Program-made: the position numbers and the translations under genes
NCBI GenBank assembly: GCA_023415395.1
Contig: JAEZKN010000152.1
Span: 1-40,766 of the forward strand
From: Actinomycetes bacterium
Lineage (GTDB): Bacteria; Actinomycetota; Actinomycetes; Propionibacteriales; Nocardioidaceae
DNA: 40,766 nt
Reading direction: 5' to 3'
Shown here: positions 31,149 through 38,278 of the stretch, one piece after another
Layout: each line of letters opens with the position of its first letter
Position numbering within the stretch: the stretch's first letter is position 1
The notes under the pieces: model-generated
Database searches by the model: none
Told to the model about the DNA's origin: nothing
Seen by the model: the letters and a program-made list of their open reading frames with translations, nothing else

Positions 31149-32624
31149 ACGGACACACTGCCCGCCCTGCTCCGCGACGCCGCGGAGCGTTTCGGCGACC
31201 ACCCGGCCTACGTCGAGGGCCCCCGGACGGTCTCCTACGCCGAGCTGCTGCACCTGGTCGAGGCCACCAGCAGGGTCTACGTCGACAACGGGGCGGGCCG
31301 CGGCGACCGGGTCGTCCTCTGGGGCCCCAACAGCATCGACTGGGCCGTGGCCGCGCTCGCCGTGACGTACGCCGGCGGCGCGCTCGTGCCGGTCAACTCG
31401 CGCTACGTGGGCGCCGAGGTCGCCGACGTCGTCGGGCGCACCGACGCCGCGCTGGTCGTCGTGCACGACGGGTTCCTGGGGCGGGACCAGGTCGGCGAGC
31501 TGCACGCGGCCGGCGTCGACGACGGCCGGGTCGTCACGCTGGACGGGCTCATGGCACGCGCCGCGACCGCCGAGGGCCTCCAGCACGAGGACGACGTCAC
31601 TCCCGACGACGTGGCCGACATCCTCTTCACCTCCGGCACCACCGGCCGCTCCAAGGGTGCGATGAGCGCGCACCGCCAGACGATCGGCGTCGCGCGTGCC
31701 TGGGCCGAGCTCGGCGGCGTGCGGCGCGACGACCGCTACCTCGTGGTCAACCCGTTCTTCCACTCCTTCGGCTACAAGATCGGCATCGTCGTCGGGCTGC
31801 TCACCGGGGCCACGCTCTACCCCGTCGCGACCTTCGACGCCGACGAGACCATGCGGCTGATCGAGACCGAGCAGATCACCGTGCTGCCGGGCGCGCCGAC
31901 GATCTACCAGTCGCTCCTGGCGGCCCCCGGCCGGACCGACCGCGACCTCTCCTCGCTCCGCCTCGCGGTGACCGGCGCCGCCGTCGTCCCCGTCGTCCTC
32001 ATCGAGCGGATGCGTGAGGAGCTCGGGATCGACCAGGTCGTGACGGCGTTCGGCATGACCGAGGCGGTCGTCGTCACCATGTGCCGCGCGGGCGACCCGG
32101 CGGAGCTGGTCGCGACCACGTGCGGCCGCGCGATCCCCGGCATGGAGACGCGCATCGCCGCTCCCTCCGGCTCGGGCCCGGGCGAGCTGCTGGTCCGCGG
32201 CGACTACGTCATGCTCGGCTACCTGGACGACCCGCAGGCGACCGCCGACGCGATCGACGCCGACGGCTGGCTGCACACCGGCGACGTCGGCGTGCTCGAC
32301 CAGGACGGCAACCTCACGATCACCGACCGGCTCAAGGACATGTACATCTCCGGCGGCTTCAACGTCTATCCCGCCGAGGTCGAGCAGGCCCTGGCCCGGA
32401 TGGACGGCGTCGCGGACGTCGCGGTCGTCGGCGTCCCCGACGAGCGGATGGGCGAGGTCGGCAAGGCCTACGTCGTCGGCTCGACGACGCCCGAGGAGGT
32501 GGTCGCCTTCGCCCGGGAGCGGCTGGCCAACTTCAAGGTGCCCCGGCACGTCGAGGTCGTCGCCGCCCTGCCGCGCAACCTGTCCGGCAAGGTGCTGAAG
32601 AGGGAGCTTCGCGATGGATCTTGA
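31140..32624 (+). CDS. fadD3: FadD3, HIP-CoA synthetase
   Basis: 494 residues, ANL ligase: ILFTSGTTGRSKGAMSAHRQ (P-loop), VNPFFHSFGYKIGIV, VLPGAPTIYQSLL, TAFGMTEAV, GWLHTGDVGVLDQDGNLTITDRLKDMYISGGFNVYPAEVEQALARMDGVADVAVVGVPD, catalytic Lys in LPRNLSGKVLKREL. The DRLKDMYI(C/S)GGFNVYPAEVEQ.LARMDGVAD stretch is essentially that of Rv3561. FadD3 attaches CoA to the propionate of HIP, opening C/D-ring catabolism and making the KstR2 ligand. ATG 31140 is the only plausible start. With no Shine-Dalgarno sequence, translation is probably leaderless. Ends 11 bases into fadE31. Confidence 0.92.
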   Translation: MLGTDTLPALLRDAAERFGDHPAYVEGPRTVSYAELLHLVEATSRVYVDNGAGRGDRVVLWGPNSIDWAVAALAVTYAGGALVPVNSRYVGAEVADVVGRTDAALVVVHDGFLGRDQVGELHAAGVDDGRVVTLDGLMARAATAEGLQHEDDVTPDDVADILFTSGTTGRSKGAMSAHRQTIGVARAWAELGGVRRDDRYLVVNPFFHSFGYKIGIVVGLLTGATLYPVATFDADETMRLIETEQITVLPGAPTIYQSLLAAPGRTDRDLSSLRLAVTGAAVVPVVLIERMREELGIDQVVTAFGMTEAVVVTMCRAGDPAELVATTCGRAIPGMETRIAAPSGSGPGELLVRGDYVMLGYLDDPQATADAIDADGWLHTGDVGVLDQDGNLTITDRLKDMYISGGFNVYPAEVEQALARMDGVADVAVVGVPDERMGEVGKAYVVGSTTPEEVVAFARERLANFKVPRHVEVVAALPRNLSGKVLKRELRDGS

Positions 32625-33792
32625 GCTGTCCGACTCCGAGCGCGCGTTCCAGGCCGAGGCGCGCGAGTGGCTGGCCGCCCACGTGCCGAGCGAGCCGCTG
32701 CCCTCGATGGACACCGCCGAGGGCTTCGTGGCCCACCAGGAGTGGGAGCGCCGGCTCGCCGACGCCCGCTGGTCGGTGGTCTCCTGGCCCGAGGAGTACC
32801 ACGGTCGCGGAGCCTCGCTGGTGGAGTGGGTCGTCTTCGAGGAGGAGTACTACCGGGCCGGCGCGCCCGGCCGGGTCTCCCAGAACGGCATCTTCCTGCT
32901 CTCCCCGATCCTCTTCGACCACGGCACCCAGGACCAGCAGGACCGCTTCCTGCCGTCGATGGCGACCGGTGAGCAGGTCTGGGCGCAGTGCTGGTCCGAG
33001 CCGGAGGCCGGATCCGACCTCGCCTCGCTGCGATCCACGGCGACGCGGGACGACGGCCGGGGTGGCTGGGTCCTCAACGGGCAGAAGACCTGGTCCTCCC
33101 GCGCCGCCTTCGCCCACTGGGGCTTCGGGCTCTTCCGCTCCGACCCGGAGGCGCAGCGGCACGCCGGCCTCACCTACTTCCTCTTCCCCCTCGACGCCCA
33201 CGGCGTCACGGTGCGCCCGATCGCCCAGCTCGACGGCGAGGCGGGCTTCGCCGAGGTGTTCTTCGAGGACGTCTTCGTCCCCGACCGCGACGTGCTCGGC
33301 GCACCGGGCGACGGCTGGCGCGTCGCCATGTCGACCGCGGGCAACGAGCGCGGGCTGTCGCTGCGCTCCCCCGGCCGGTTCTGTGCCGCCGCCGACCGGC
33401 TGCTCGACCTCTACCGTGAGCGGGGTGGTCTCGAGACAGGCGCCGGGGCGCCTTCCTCAACCACCGTGGGCGACCGCGTCGTCGATGCGTGGATCCGGGC
33501 GCAGGCCTACCGGCTGTACACGTGGGGCACGGTCACCCGGCTGGCCCGCGGCGGCGACATGGGCGCGGCCGGGTCGGTCAACAAGGTCTTCTGGTCCGAG
33601 CTCGACGTCGCCCTGCACGAGACCGCGCTCGACCTGCTCGGTGCCGAGGCGGAGGTCGAGTCCCGGTGGCTCGACGGTTACACGTTCTCGCTGTCGGGCC
33701 CGATCTACGCCGGCACCAACGAGATCCAGCGCAACATCGTGGCCGAGCGCATCCTCGGCCTGCCGCGGGAGCCGAAGGGAGCCGCCCGATGA
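32614..33792 (+). CDS. fadE31: Acyl-CoA dehydrogenase FadE31 carrying a palindromic insert
   Basis: 392 residues, full ACAD layout: LELSDSERAFQAEAREWLAAH, WPEEYHGRGASLVEW, QCWSEPEAGSDLASL, LNGQKTWSSRAAFAHW, and C-terminal SLSGPIYAGTNEIQRNIVAERILGLPREPKG. Equivalent to Rv3562 by order. In M. tuberculosis, FadE31, FadE32 and FadE33 are reported to work as mixed assemblies. Residues about 271-284 (GGLETGAGAPSSTT) come from a 42-base palindrome inserted between two helices of the C-terminal domain (YRERG and DRVVDAWIRAQAYRL). The frame is preserved, so the enzyme may tolerate it as a loop. Confidence 0.9.
   Translation: MDLELSDSERAFQAEAREWLAAHVPSEPLPSMDTAEGFVAHQEWERRLADARWSVVSWPEEYHGRGASLVEWVVFEEEYYRAGAPGRVSQNGIFLLSPILFDHGTQDQQDRFLPSMATGEQVWAQCWSEPEAGSDLASLRSTATRDDGRGGWVLNGQKTWSSRAAFAHWGFGLFRSDPEAQRHAGLTYFLFPLDAHGVTVRPIAQLDGEAGFAEVFFEDVFVPDRDVLGAPGDGWRVAMSTAGNERGLSLRSPGRFCAAADRLLDLYRERGGLETGAGAPSSTTVGDRVVDAWIRAQAYRLYTWGTVTRLARGGDMGAAGSVNKVFWSELDVALHETALDLLGAEAEVESRWLDGYTFSLSGPIYAGTNEIQRNIVAERILGLPREPKGAAR
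33424..33465 (+). repeat. 42-bp palindromic element inserted in frame (copy B)
   Basis: Outer arms GGTGGTC and ACCACC, inner GGCGCC/GGCGCC-type stem; 38/42 identical to copy A at 8244-8285, same orientation relative to coding and same reading frame (codon 271 starts at 33424). Single copy here, without the 39-base expansion. Confidence 0.85.
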
Positions 33793-34634
33793 GGTTCGAG
33801 CTCGACGGCGACCAGCAGGACTTCGTGGCCGCCCTGGACTCGCTGCTGGCCGCGGCCGGCAGGGGGGCGGGCGCCGGGGCCTGGGCCGAGGGCGACCACG
33901 AGCCGGGCCTGAAGCTCTGGAGCCGGCTGGCCGAGATGGGCGTCACCGCCCTGGCCGACGAGCCGGTCTTCCTCGCCCTGGCCTTCGAACGGCTCGGCTT
34001 CCACGCCGTGCCCGGGCCCTGGGTCGAGTCGGTCGCCTACCTCGGCCGCGAGGCGGGCATCGCCACCGTCGCGCTGCCCCCGCACGTGCCCTTCGCCCTC
34101 GACGCCGACGTCGCCGACGAGGTGTACGTCGGGGACACGCCGGCCACGGCGGTCGGCGAGCGGCACGGGTCGGTCGACCGCACCCGCCACCTCTTCGACG
34201 TCGAGGGGGACGGCGCCGTCGACCCGGCCGCCTTCGACCGGGCCGTCCTGGCGACCGCCGCGCAGCTGCTGGGCGCGGGCGAGCGGATCCTGGCGGACTC
34301 GGTGGCCTACGTGAAGCAGCGCAGGCAGTTCGGCCGGGAGATCGGGTCCTACCAGGCGATCAAGCACGCGCTGGCCGACGTGCGGATCGCCCTCGACTTC
34401 GCCCGCCCGCTCGTCCTCGGCGCCGCGCTCGGTGAGGTGCCGTCCTCGGCCGCGAAGGTGGCGGCCGGCGACGCGGCGTACCTCGCCTCGCGCACCGGTC
34501 TCCAGGTGCACGGCGCGATCGGCTACACCCAGGAGCTCGACCTCAGTCTCTGGCTCACCAAGGTCCGTGCGCTCGTGACGGCGTGGGGCACGCCGGCCCA
34601 CCACCGCGCCCGGGTCCTGGAAGGGCTGCTCTGA
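33789..34634 (+). CDS. fadE32: Acyl-CoA dehydrogenase-like subunit FadE32
   Basis: 281 residues, shorter than a normal ACAD (about 380). The middle beta-domain is reduced. The N-terminal MRFELDGDQQDFVAALDSLL and C-terminal SVAYVKQRRQFGREIGSYQAIKHALADVRIALDFARPL, LQVHGAIGYTQELDLSLWLTKVRAL are clear. Such short ACADs act as one subunit type of heteromeric steroid dehydrogenases, and FadE32 is reported to associate with FadE31. The ATG overlaps the fadE31 stop as ATGA, giving coupled translation. Presumed to act on a bicyclic or ring-opened CoA ester in the C/D-ring pathway. Confidence 0.88.
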   Translation: MRFELDGDQQDFVAALDSLLAAAGRGAGAGAWAEGDHEPGLKLWSRLAEMGVTALADEPVFLALAFERLGFHAVPGPWVESVAYLGREAGIATVALPPHVPFALDADVADEVYVGDTPATAVGERHGSVDRTRHLFDVEGDGAVDPAAFDRAVLATAAQLLGAGERILADSVAYVKQRRQFGREIGSYQAIKHALADVRIALDFARPLVLGAALGEVPSSAAKVAAGDAAYLASRTGLQVHGAIGYTQELDLSLWLTKVRALVTAWGTPAHHRARVLEGLL

Positions 34635-35587
34635 TGGAGTTCGCGCTCTCGGAGGAGCAGCACGAGCTCGCGGCCACCGTCCGCGCCCTGCTGGCCAAGC
34701 GGGCCGACCCCCGCGTCGAGCGGTACGACGAGGAGCTGTGGTCGACGCTCTGCGAGCAGATCGGTGTCGCGGCCCTGGCGGTGCCCGAGGAGCGCGGCGG
34801 CTTCGGCGCGTCGCTCTTCGAGACCGCGGTCGTGCTGGAGGAGCTCGGCCGCTCGCTCGCACCGACGCCGCTGCTCTCCTCCCTGGTCACGGCCGAGGCC
34901 CTGCTGGCCGGCGGCGACGACGCCGCGCAGGCGCGGCTCCTCCCGCGGGTCGCGGCCGGTGAGGTCGCCGCCTTCGTCGACGGCGACGGACCCGTGCTCG
35001 ACGGCGACCTCGCCGCGATCGTCGTGCTCGCGGACGACGACGGCCTGTGGGAGGTCACCGGCGCCGAGGCGACCTGGGGGCCGTCGATGGACCCGACGAT
35101 CCGCCTGGCCGAGGTCGCCGGGGGTCAGCGCACCCGGATCGGCGACGGACCCCGGGCGCGGGAGCGCGCCCGGCTGGCGGGGGCCGTGGGATGTGCGGCC
35201 CTCGCGGCCGGCCTCGCGGCGCGCGCGCTGGAGATGACCGTGGGCTACTCCCGCGAGCGGGTGCAGTTCGGGCGGCCGATCGGCTCCTTCCAGGCGCTCA
35301 AGCACCGGATGGCCGACATGCTCGTGCTGGCCGAGATGTCGCGGTCGGCGTCCTGGGCCGCGTCGAACGCCGTCGCGGCGGGTGCCGACGACGCCGAGCA
35401 CCTCGCCCACGTCGCCACGTCCTACTGCTGCGAGGCGGCGGCCACGATCGCCGGGGAGACCATCCAGCTCCACGGCGGCATCGCGATCACCTGGGAGCAC
35501 GACGCGCACCTGGTCCTCAAGCGCGCCCACGCCCTGGGGCAGCTCTTCGGCACGCCGCGCGAGCACCGGGCCGCGCTGGTCCTCTGA
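34634..35587 (+). CDS. fadE33: Acyl-CoA dehydrogenase-like subunit FadE33
   Basis: 317 residues, also short. EFALSEEQHELAATVRALLAKR, VPEERGGFGASLFETAVVLEELGRSLAPTPLLSS, then YSRERVQFGRPIGSFQALKHRMADMLV and IQLHGGIAITWEHDAHLVLKRAHAL. The reduced middle domain again suggests a partner subunit for FadE31. Starts one base inside the fadE32 stop (TGATG). Last gene of the fadD3 operon; in M. tuberculosis aspB and nat follow, but here a 34-codon small gene and then hsaB on the other strand. Confidence 0.88.
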   Translation: MEFALSEEQHELAATVRALLAKRADPRVERYDEELWSTLCEQIGVAALAVPEERGGFGASLFETAVVLEELGRSLAPTPLLSSLVTAEALLAGGDDAAQARLLPRVAAGEVAAFVDGDGPVLDGDLAAIVVLADDDGLWEVTGAEATWGPSMDPTIRLAEVAGGQRTRIGDGPRARERARLAGAVGCAALAAGLAARALEMTVGYSRERVQFGRPIGSFQALKHRMADMLVLAEMSRSASWAASNAVAAGADDAEHLAHVATSYCCEAAATIAGETIQLHGGIAITWEHDAHLVLKRAHALGQLFGTPREHRAALVL

Positions 35588-35674
35588 CGCACCCGTCGAC
35601 CCGTGCTCCGGGCCTGTTGCCACCGCCTCGGACCTCGAGGTGGACCGCCTGCCCTCGCGCTGGCAGAGCCCTTG

Positions 35675-35680
35675 TAAAGT
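35675..35680 (+). promoter_or_regulatory. -10 hexamer of the leaderless small gene
   Basis: TAAAGT, the only A/T-rich hexamer in this gap, followed by exactly six bases and GTG 35687, the same layout as at ten other genes in the window. Confidence 0.6.
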
Positions 35681-35686
35681 TGGCAT

Positions 35687-35791
35687 GTGGACGCCAACGA
35701 GACCCTCGAGACCCCGACCGAGACGACCGCCGACGACACCACCGAGGACTGGCCCGCCTCCACGGCCAACCAGTCCCGCACCCGGATCTGA
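35687..35791 (+). CDS. 34-residue acidic small protein of unknown function, leaderless
   Basis: Begins with GTG and reads MDANETLETPTETTADDT, then TEDWPASTANQSRTRI. All 34 codons end in G or C while second positions are A/C-rich, the strong signature of a real coding frame in this genome. The first 20 residues are rich in Thr, Glu and Asp, then a Trp-Pro and a basic end SRTRI. It could be a regulatory or precursor-type peptide, but no maturation enzyme is adjacent and no known family was recognised. It sits between convergent fadE33 and hsaB, where M. tuberculosis has aspB and nat. Confidence 0.65.
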   Translation: MDANETLETPTETTADDTTEDWPASTANQSRTRI

Positions 35792-35805
35792 ATCCGGTTC
35801 GCGAC

Positions 35806-35820
35806 CCCGGCGGCGCCGGG
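35806..35820. terminator. Hairpin between the small gene and hsaB
   Basis: CCCGGC-GGC-GCCGGG: six GC pairs with a three-base loop, lying seven bases beyond the hsaB stop and 14 beyond the small gene's stop. It could terminate both convergent transcripts. No U-tract, as is usual in high-GC actinobacteria. Confidence 0.5.
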
Positions 35821-35826
35821 AGCCGG

Positions 35827-36468
35827 TCAGCGCGGGTCGGTGCTGCGGTACTCCCCGCGGTAGAACAGCAGCGGCTCCTCGTCGCTGCTCGTGACCAGGT
35901 CCAGCACCCGCCCGACCACCAGGTAGTGGTCGCCCGCCTCGTGCACGGCGTGGATCGCGCAGTCGACCTGGGCGAGCGCCCCGTCGAGCACCGGTGAGCC
36001 CGTCTCCCGCGAGGGCGTCCACGTCACGTCGGCGAACTTGTCGACCCCCCGGCTGGCCATCGTGTTGGACAGCCCGGCCTGGTCGGCGGCCAGGAAGTTC
36101 ACGCAGAACTTGCCCGAGCGCTGGATCAGCGGCCACGCCCGCGACGTCTTCGCCGGGATGAACACCACCAGCGGCGGCTCCAGCGACACGCTGGAGAAGG
36201 ACTGGCAGGTCATGCCGACCGGCTCGCCGCCCGAGATGCCGGTCACGACCGTGACGCCCGAGGCGAAGCGCCCCAGCACGTCGCGGAAGAGCCGCGCGGC
36301 GGCGACGTGGTCCGGGTCGTCGTGGACCGCGACGTCCTCACCGGGACGCAGCTCGAAGTCCACGTCCTGGTCGCCCAGCCACGAGTAGATCAGCTCCGGG
36401 CTCGGCCAGGTCTCCCGCGCGTCCGGGTTCATGCCCTCCGGGATGTCCTGGCTGGGTTCCGAGCTCAT
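35827..36468 (-). CDS. hsaB: HsaB, flavin reductase of the 3-HSA hydroxylase
   Basis: 213 residues. The core fits FMN-dependent flavin reductases: VLGRFASGVTVVTGISGGEPVGMTCQSFSSVSLEPPLVVFIPAKTSRAWPLIQRSGKFCVNFLA and GDHYLVVGRVLDL. It supplies reduced flavin to HsaA for hydroxylation of 3-HSA to 3,4-DHSA. Compared with M. tuberculosis HsaB (about 187 residues, as I recall), there is an extra N-terminal stretch of about 55 residues and a missing C-terminal tail. An internal ATG at 36432 has GGAGGG close by and would shorten it by 12. Last gene of hsaADCB. Confidence 0.9.
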   Translation of the reverse strand: MSSEPSQDIPEGMNPDARETWPSPELIYSWLGDQDVDFELRPGEDVAVHDDPDHVAAARLFRDVLGRFASGVTVVTGISGGEPVGMTCQSFSSVSLEPPLVVFIPAKTSRAWPLIQRSGKFCVNFLAADQAGLSNTMASRGVDKFADVTWTPSRETGSPVLDGALAQVDCAIHAVHEAGDHYLVVGRVLDLVTSSDEEPLLFYRGEYRSTDPR

Positions 36469-36481
36469 GCGATCGATCGTC

Positions 36482-37384
36482 TCACTGGGCGGCGACGCCG
36501 AAGTCGTGGCCCCAGTAGGACACCGCCGTCGACTCCCGGGCCACCCAGCGCTGGTCGTCGACCGTGAGCCCGTCGGTGCCGAACTCCACGTCGAAGCCGC
36601 CGGGCGACTTCACGTAGAACGAGATCATCTCGTCGTTCATGTGGCGCCCCAGCGTCGCCGACAGCGGCGCGCCGTGCTTGCGCACCCGCTCGAGCGCACG
36701 GCCCACGTGGTCGAGCTCGTCGACCTCGAGCATGATGTGCACGCACTTGGCGGGGTTGGGCATCGGCAGGAAGGCCAGCGAGTGGTGCCGCGGGTTCACC
36801 CCGAGGAACCGCAGCCACACCTTCGACCCCGGCTCCTTGCCGACGAACTCCCCTGGCATGCTCATCGAGTCGCGCAGCCGGAAGCCGAGCACGTCGGTGT
36901 AGAACCGCAGCGCCTCGACGTCGTCGAGCACCGGCAGCACGATGTGGCCCATGCCCTGGTCGCCGGTGACGAACGTCGCGGCGTACGGCGTCACGACCGG
37001 CCGCGACTCGTAGGTGATGCCGTGGTAAAGCTCGAAGACGTTGTCGAAGGGGTCGCTGAAGCGCACCAGCTCCTGCACGCGGCGCTCGTCGAGCTCCTCG
37101 CGGGTGCCCTCCTCGAACTCCACGCCGGCCTTCTGGAGGTGCTCACGCGCCTCCTGCAGGGCTCGGTGGTCGGCGAGCTCCCAGCCGACGCACGCGAGCT
37201 GGTCGACGTCGGAGGGGAAGACGACGAGACGCGCCGAGACCTCGTCGATGCGCCAGTACTGGTGCTCCGGGTTCGGCCCACGGCCCTTGGCGAGCCCGAG
37301 CACCTTGGCCGCGAACGTCTCCCACTGCGACAGGTCGGTGCTCGCCACGCGGACGTAGCCCATGCTCTTGATGTCGATCGTCAC
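36482..37384 (-). CDS. hsaC: HsaC, extradiol ring-cleavage dioxygenase
   Basis: 300 residues, type I two-domain extradiol dioxygenase. Fe(II) ligands are His147 (GMGHIVLPV), His216 (CVHIMLEVDELDHVG) and Glu267 (YVKSPGGFDVEFG). The second-sphere His201 is in RHHSLAF. HsaC performs meta-cleavage of 3,4-DHSA, the A-ring catechol, giving DSHA. Length equals M. tuberculosis HsaC (Rv3568c). GTG start overlaps the hsaD stop as GTGA. The gene lies in the order A-D-C-B, as in mycobacteria. Confidence 0.94.
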   Translation of the reverse strand: MTIDIKSMGYVRVASTDLSQWETFAAKVLGLAKGRGPNPEHQYWRIDEVSARLVVFPSDVDQLACVGWELADHRALQEAREHLQKAGVEFEEGTREELDERRVQELVRFSDPFDNVFELYHGITYESRPVVTPYAATFVTGDQGMGHIVLPVLDDVEALRFYTDVLGFRLRDSMSMPGEFVGKEPGSKVWLRFLGVNPRHHSLAFLPMPNPAKCVHIMLEVDELDHVGRALERVRKHGAPLSATLGRHMNDEMISFYVKSPGGFDVEFGTDGLTVDDQRWVARESTAVSYWGHDFGVAAQ

Positions 37385-38277
37385 GAACGACTCCTTTCGA
37401 CATGCCGAGCGAGGAACGCGGTCGAGACCTCGGCGAACTCGTCCGCCGCCTCGATCTGCGCCCAGTGCCCGCAGTTGGGGAAGACATGCAGCTGCGCCTT
37501 CGGGATCAGCTTGAGCGCGACCAGGGCGCCGTCGAGCGGGTTGACCCGGTCCTCGCGTCCCCAGGTCAGCAGCGTGTGCTTGCGCAGCCGGTGGGCCTCG
37601 CGCCAGAGCATGCCGTCCTCCGCGGTCTCGGGGTTCCAGAACGACATGCCCATCGAGCGCATCGCCTCCTGGGCGCCCGGTGCGGTCGCGTCGGCGAAGC
37701 GCTCCTCGATCAGCTCGTCGGTGACGAGGTCCTGGTTGACGACCATCGTGGAGATGAACGCCCGCAACGCCTCGCGCGAGGGGTCGGCGCCGAAGTCCAT
37801 GAGCCGCTTGACGCCCTCGGTCGGGTCGGCGTGGAAGAGGTTGAGCGAGAGCCCGCCCGGGCCCATGAGGACCAGCCGGCCGACGCGATCGGGGTGGCTG
37901 AGCGCCAGCCGCATCGCCGTACCCCCGCCGAGGCTGTTGCCCAGCAGGTGCACCCGGTCGATGCCGAGCTCGTCGAGCAGCGCCACCACGTGGTCGGCCG
38001 CGTGCCGGTAGTAGTTGCCCACGACCGGCGGCTTGTCGGAGACGCCGAAGCCCGGCTGGTCCACGAGCAGGGTCCGGAACGACGCGGCGAACCTCGGCAG
38101 CGCACTGCCGAAGTTCGACCACGCCGATGCCCCCGGCCCACCGCCGTGCAGCATGACGAGCGGCAGGCCGCCGCCCACGCCGGTCGCCTCACCCGCCTCG
38201 TAGTAGGTGAGGGTGATGTCCTTGGCCTTGGCGGAGCGCTGGACGCTCTCCTTGGTGAAACCCGCCTGGTTGGACAC
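37381..38277 (-). CDS. hsaD: HsaD, meta-cleavage product hydrolase (4,9-DSHA hydrolase)
   Basis: 298 residues, alpha/beta-hydrolase of the C-C bond hydrolase group. Oxyanion motif LHGGGPGASAWSNF, nucleophile Ser115 in LLGNSLGGGTA, Asp243 in WGREDRVNPLDG and His271 in NCGHWAQIE. It hydrolyses 4,9-DSHA to HIP (DOHNAA) and a hexadienoate, separating the A/B-ring carbons from the bicyclic acid that FadD3 then activates. The GTG start is one base beyond the hsaA stop. Homologous to Rv3569c. Confidence 0.94.
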   Translation of the reverse strand: MSNQAGFTKESVQRSAKAKDITLTYYEAGEATGVGGGLPLVMLHGGGPGASAWSNFGSALPRFAASFRTLLVDQPGFGVSDKPPVVGNYYRHAADHVVALLDELGIDRVHLLGNSLGGGTAMRLALSHPDRVGRLVLMGPGGLSLNLFHADPTEGVKRLMDFGADPSREALRAFISTMVVNQDLVTDELIEERFADATAPGAQEAMRSMGMSFWNPETAEDGMLWREAHRLRKHTLLTWGREDRVNPLDGALVALKLIPKAQLHVFPNCGHWAQIEAADEFAEVSTAFLARHVERSRS

Positions 38278-38278
38278 C

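Noticed and set aside
30135..32624. Very long plus-strand frame of about 830 codons spanning fadE30 and fadD3
   Set aside because: The first 335 codons are the antisense of fadE30 and have no recognisable domain. Only the part from ATG 31140 matches FadD3. GC-rich DNA leaves antisense frames open.
35685..35894. ATG 35685 frame (MWTPTRPSRP...) as the small gene
   Set aside because: Composition is the Pro/Arg-rich shadow frame without GC3 bias. It continues antisense into hsaB. The GTG frame two bases later has 100% GC3.
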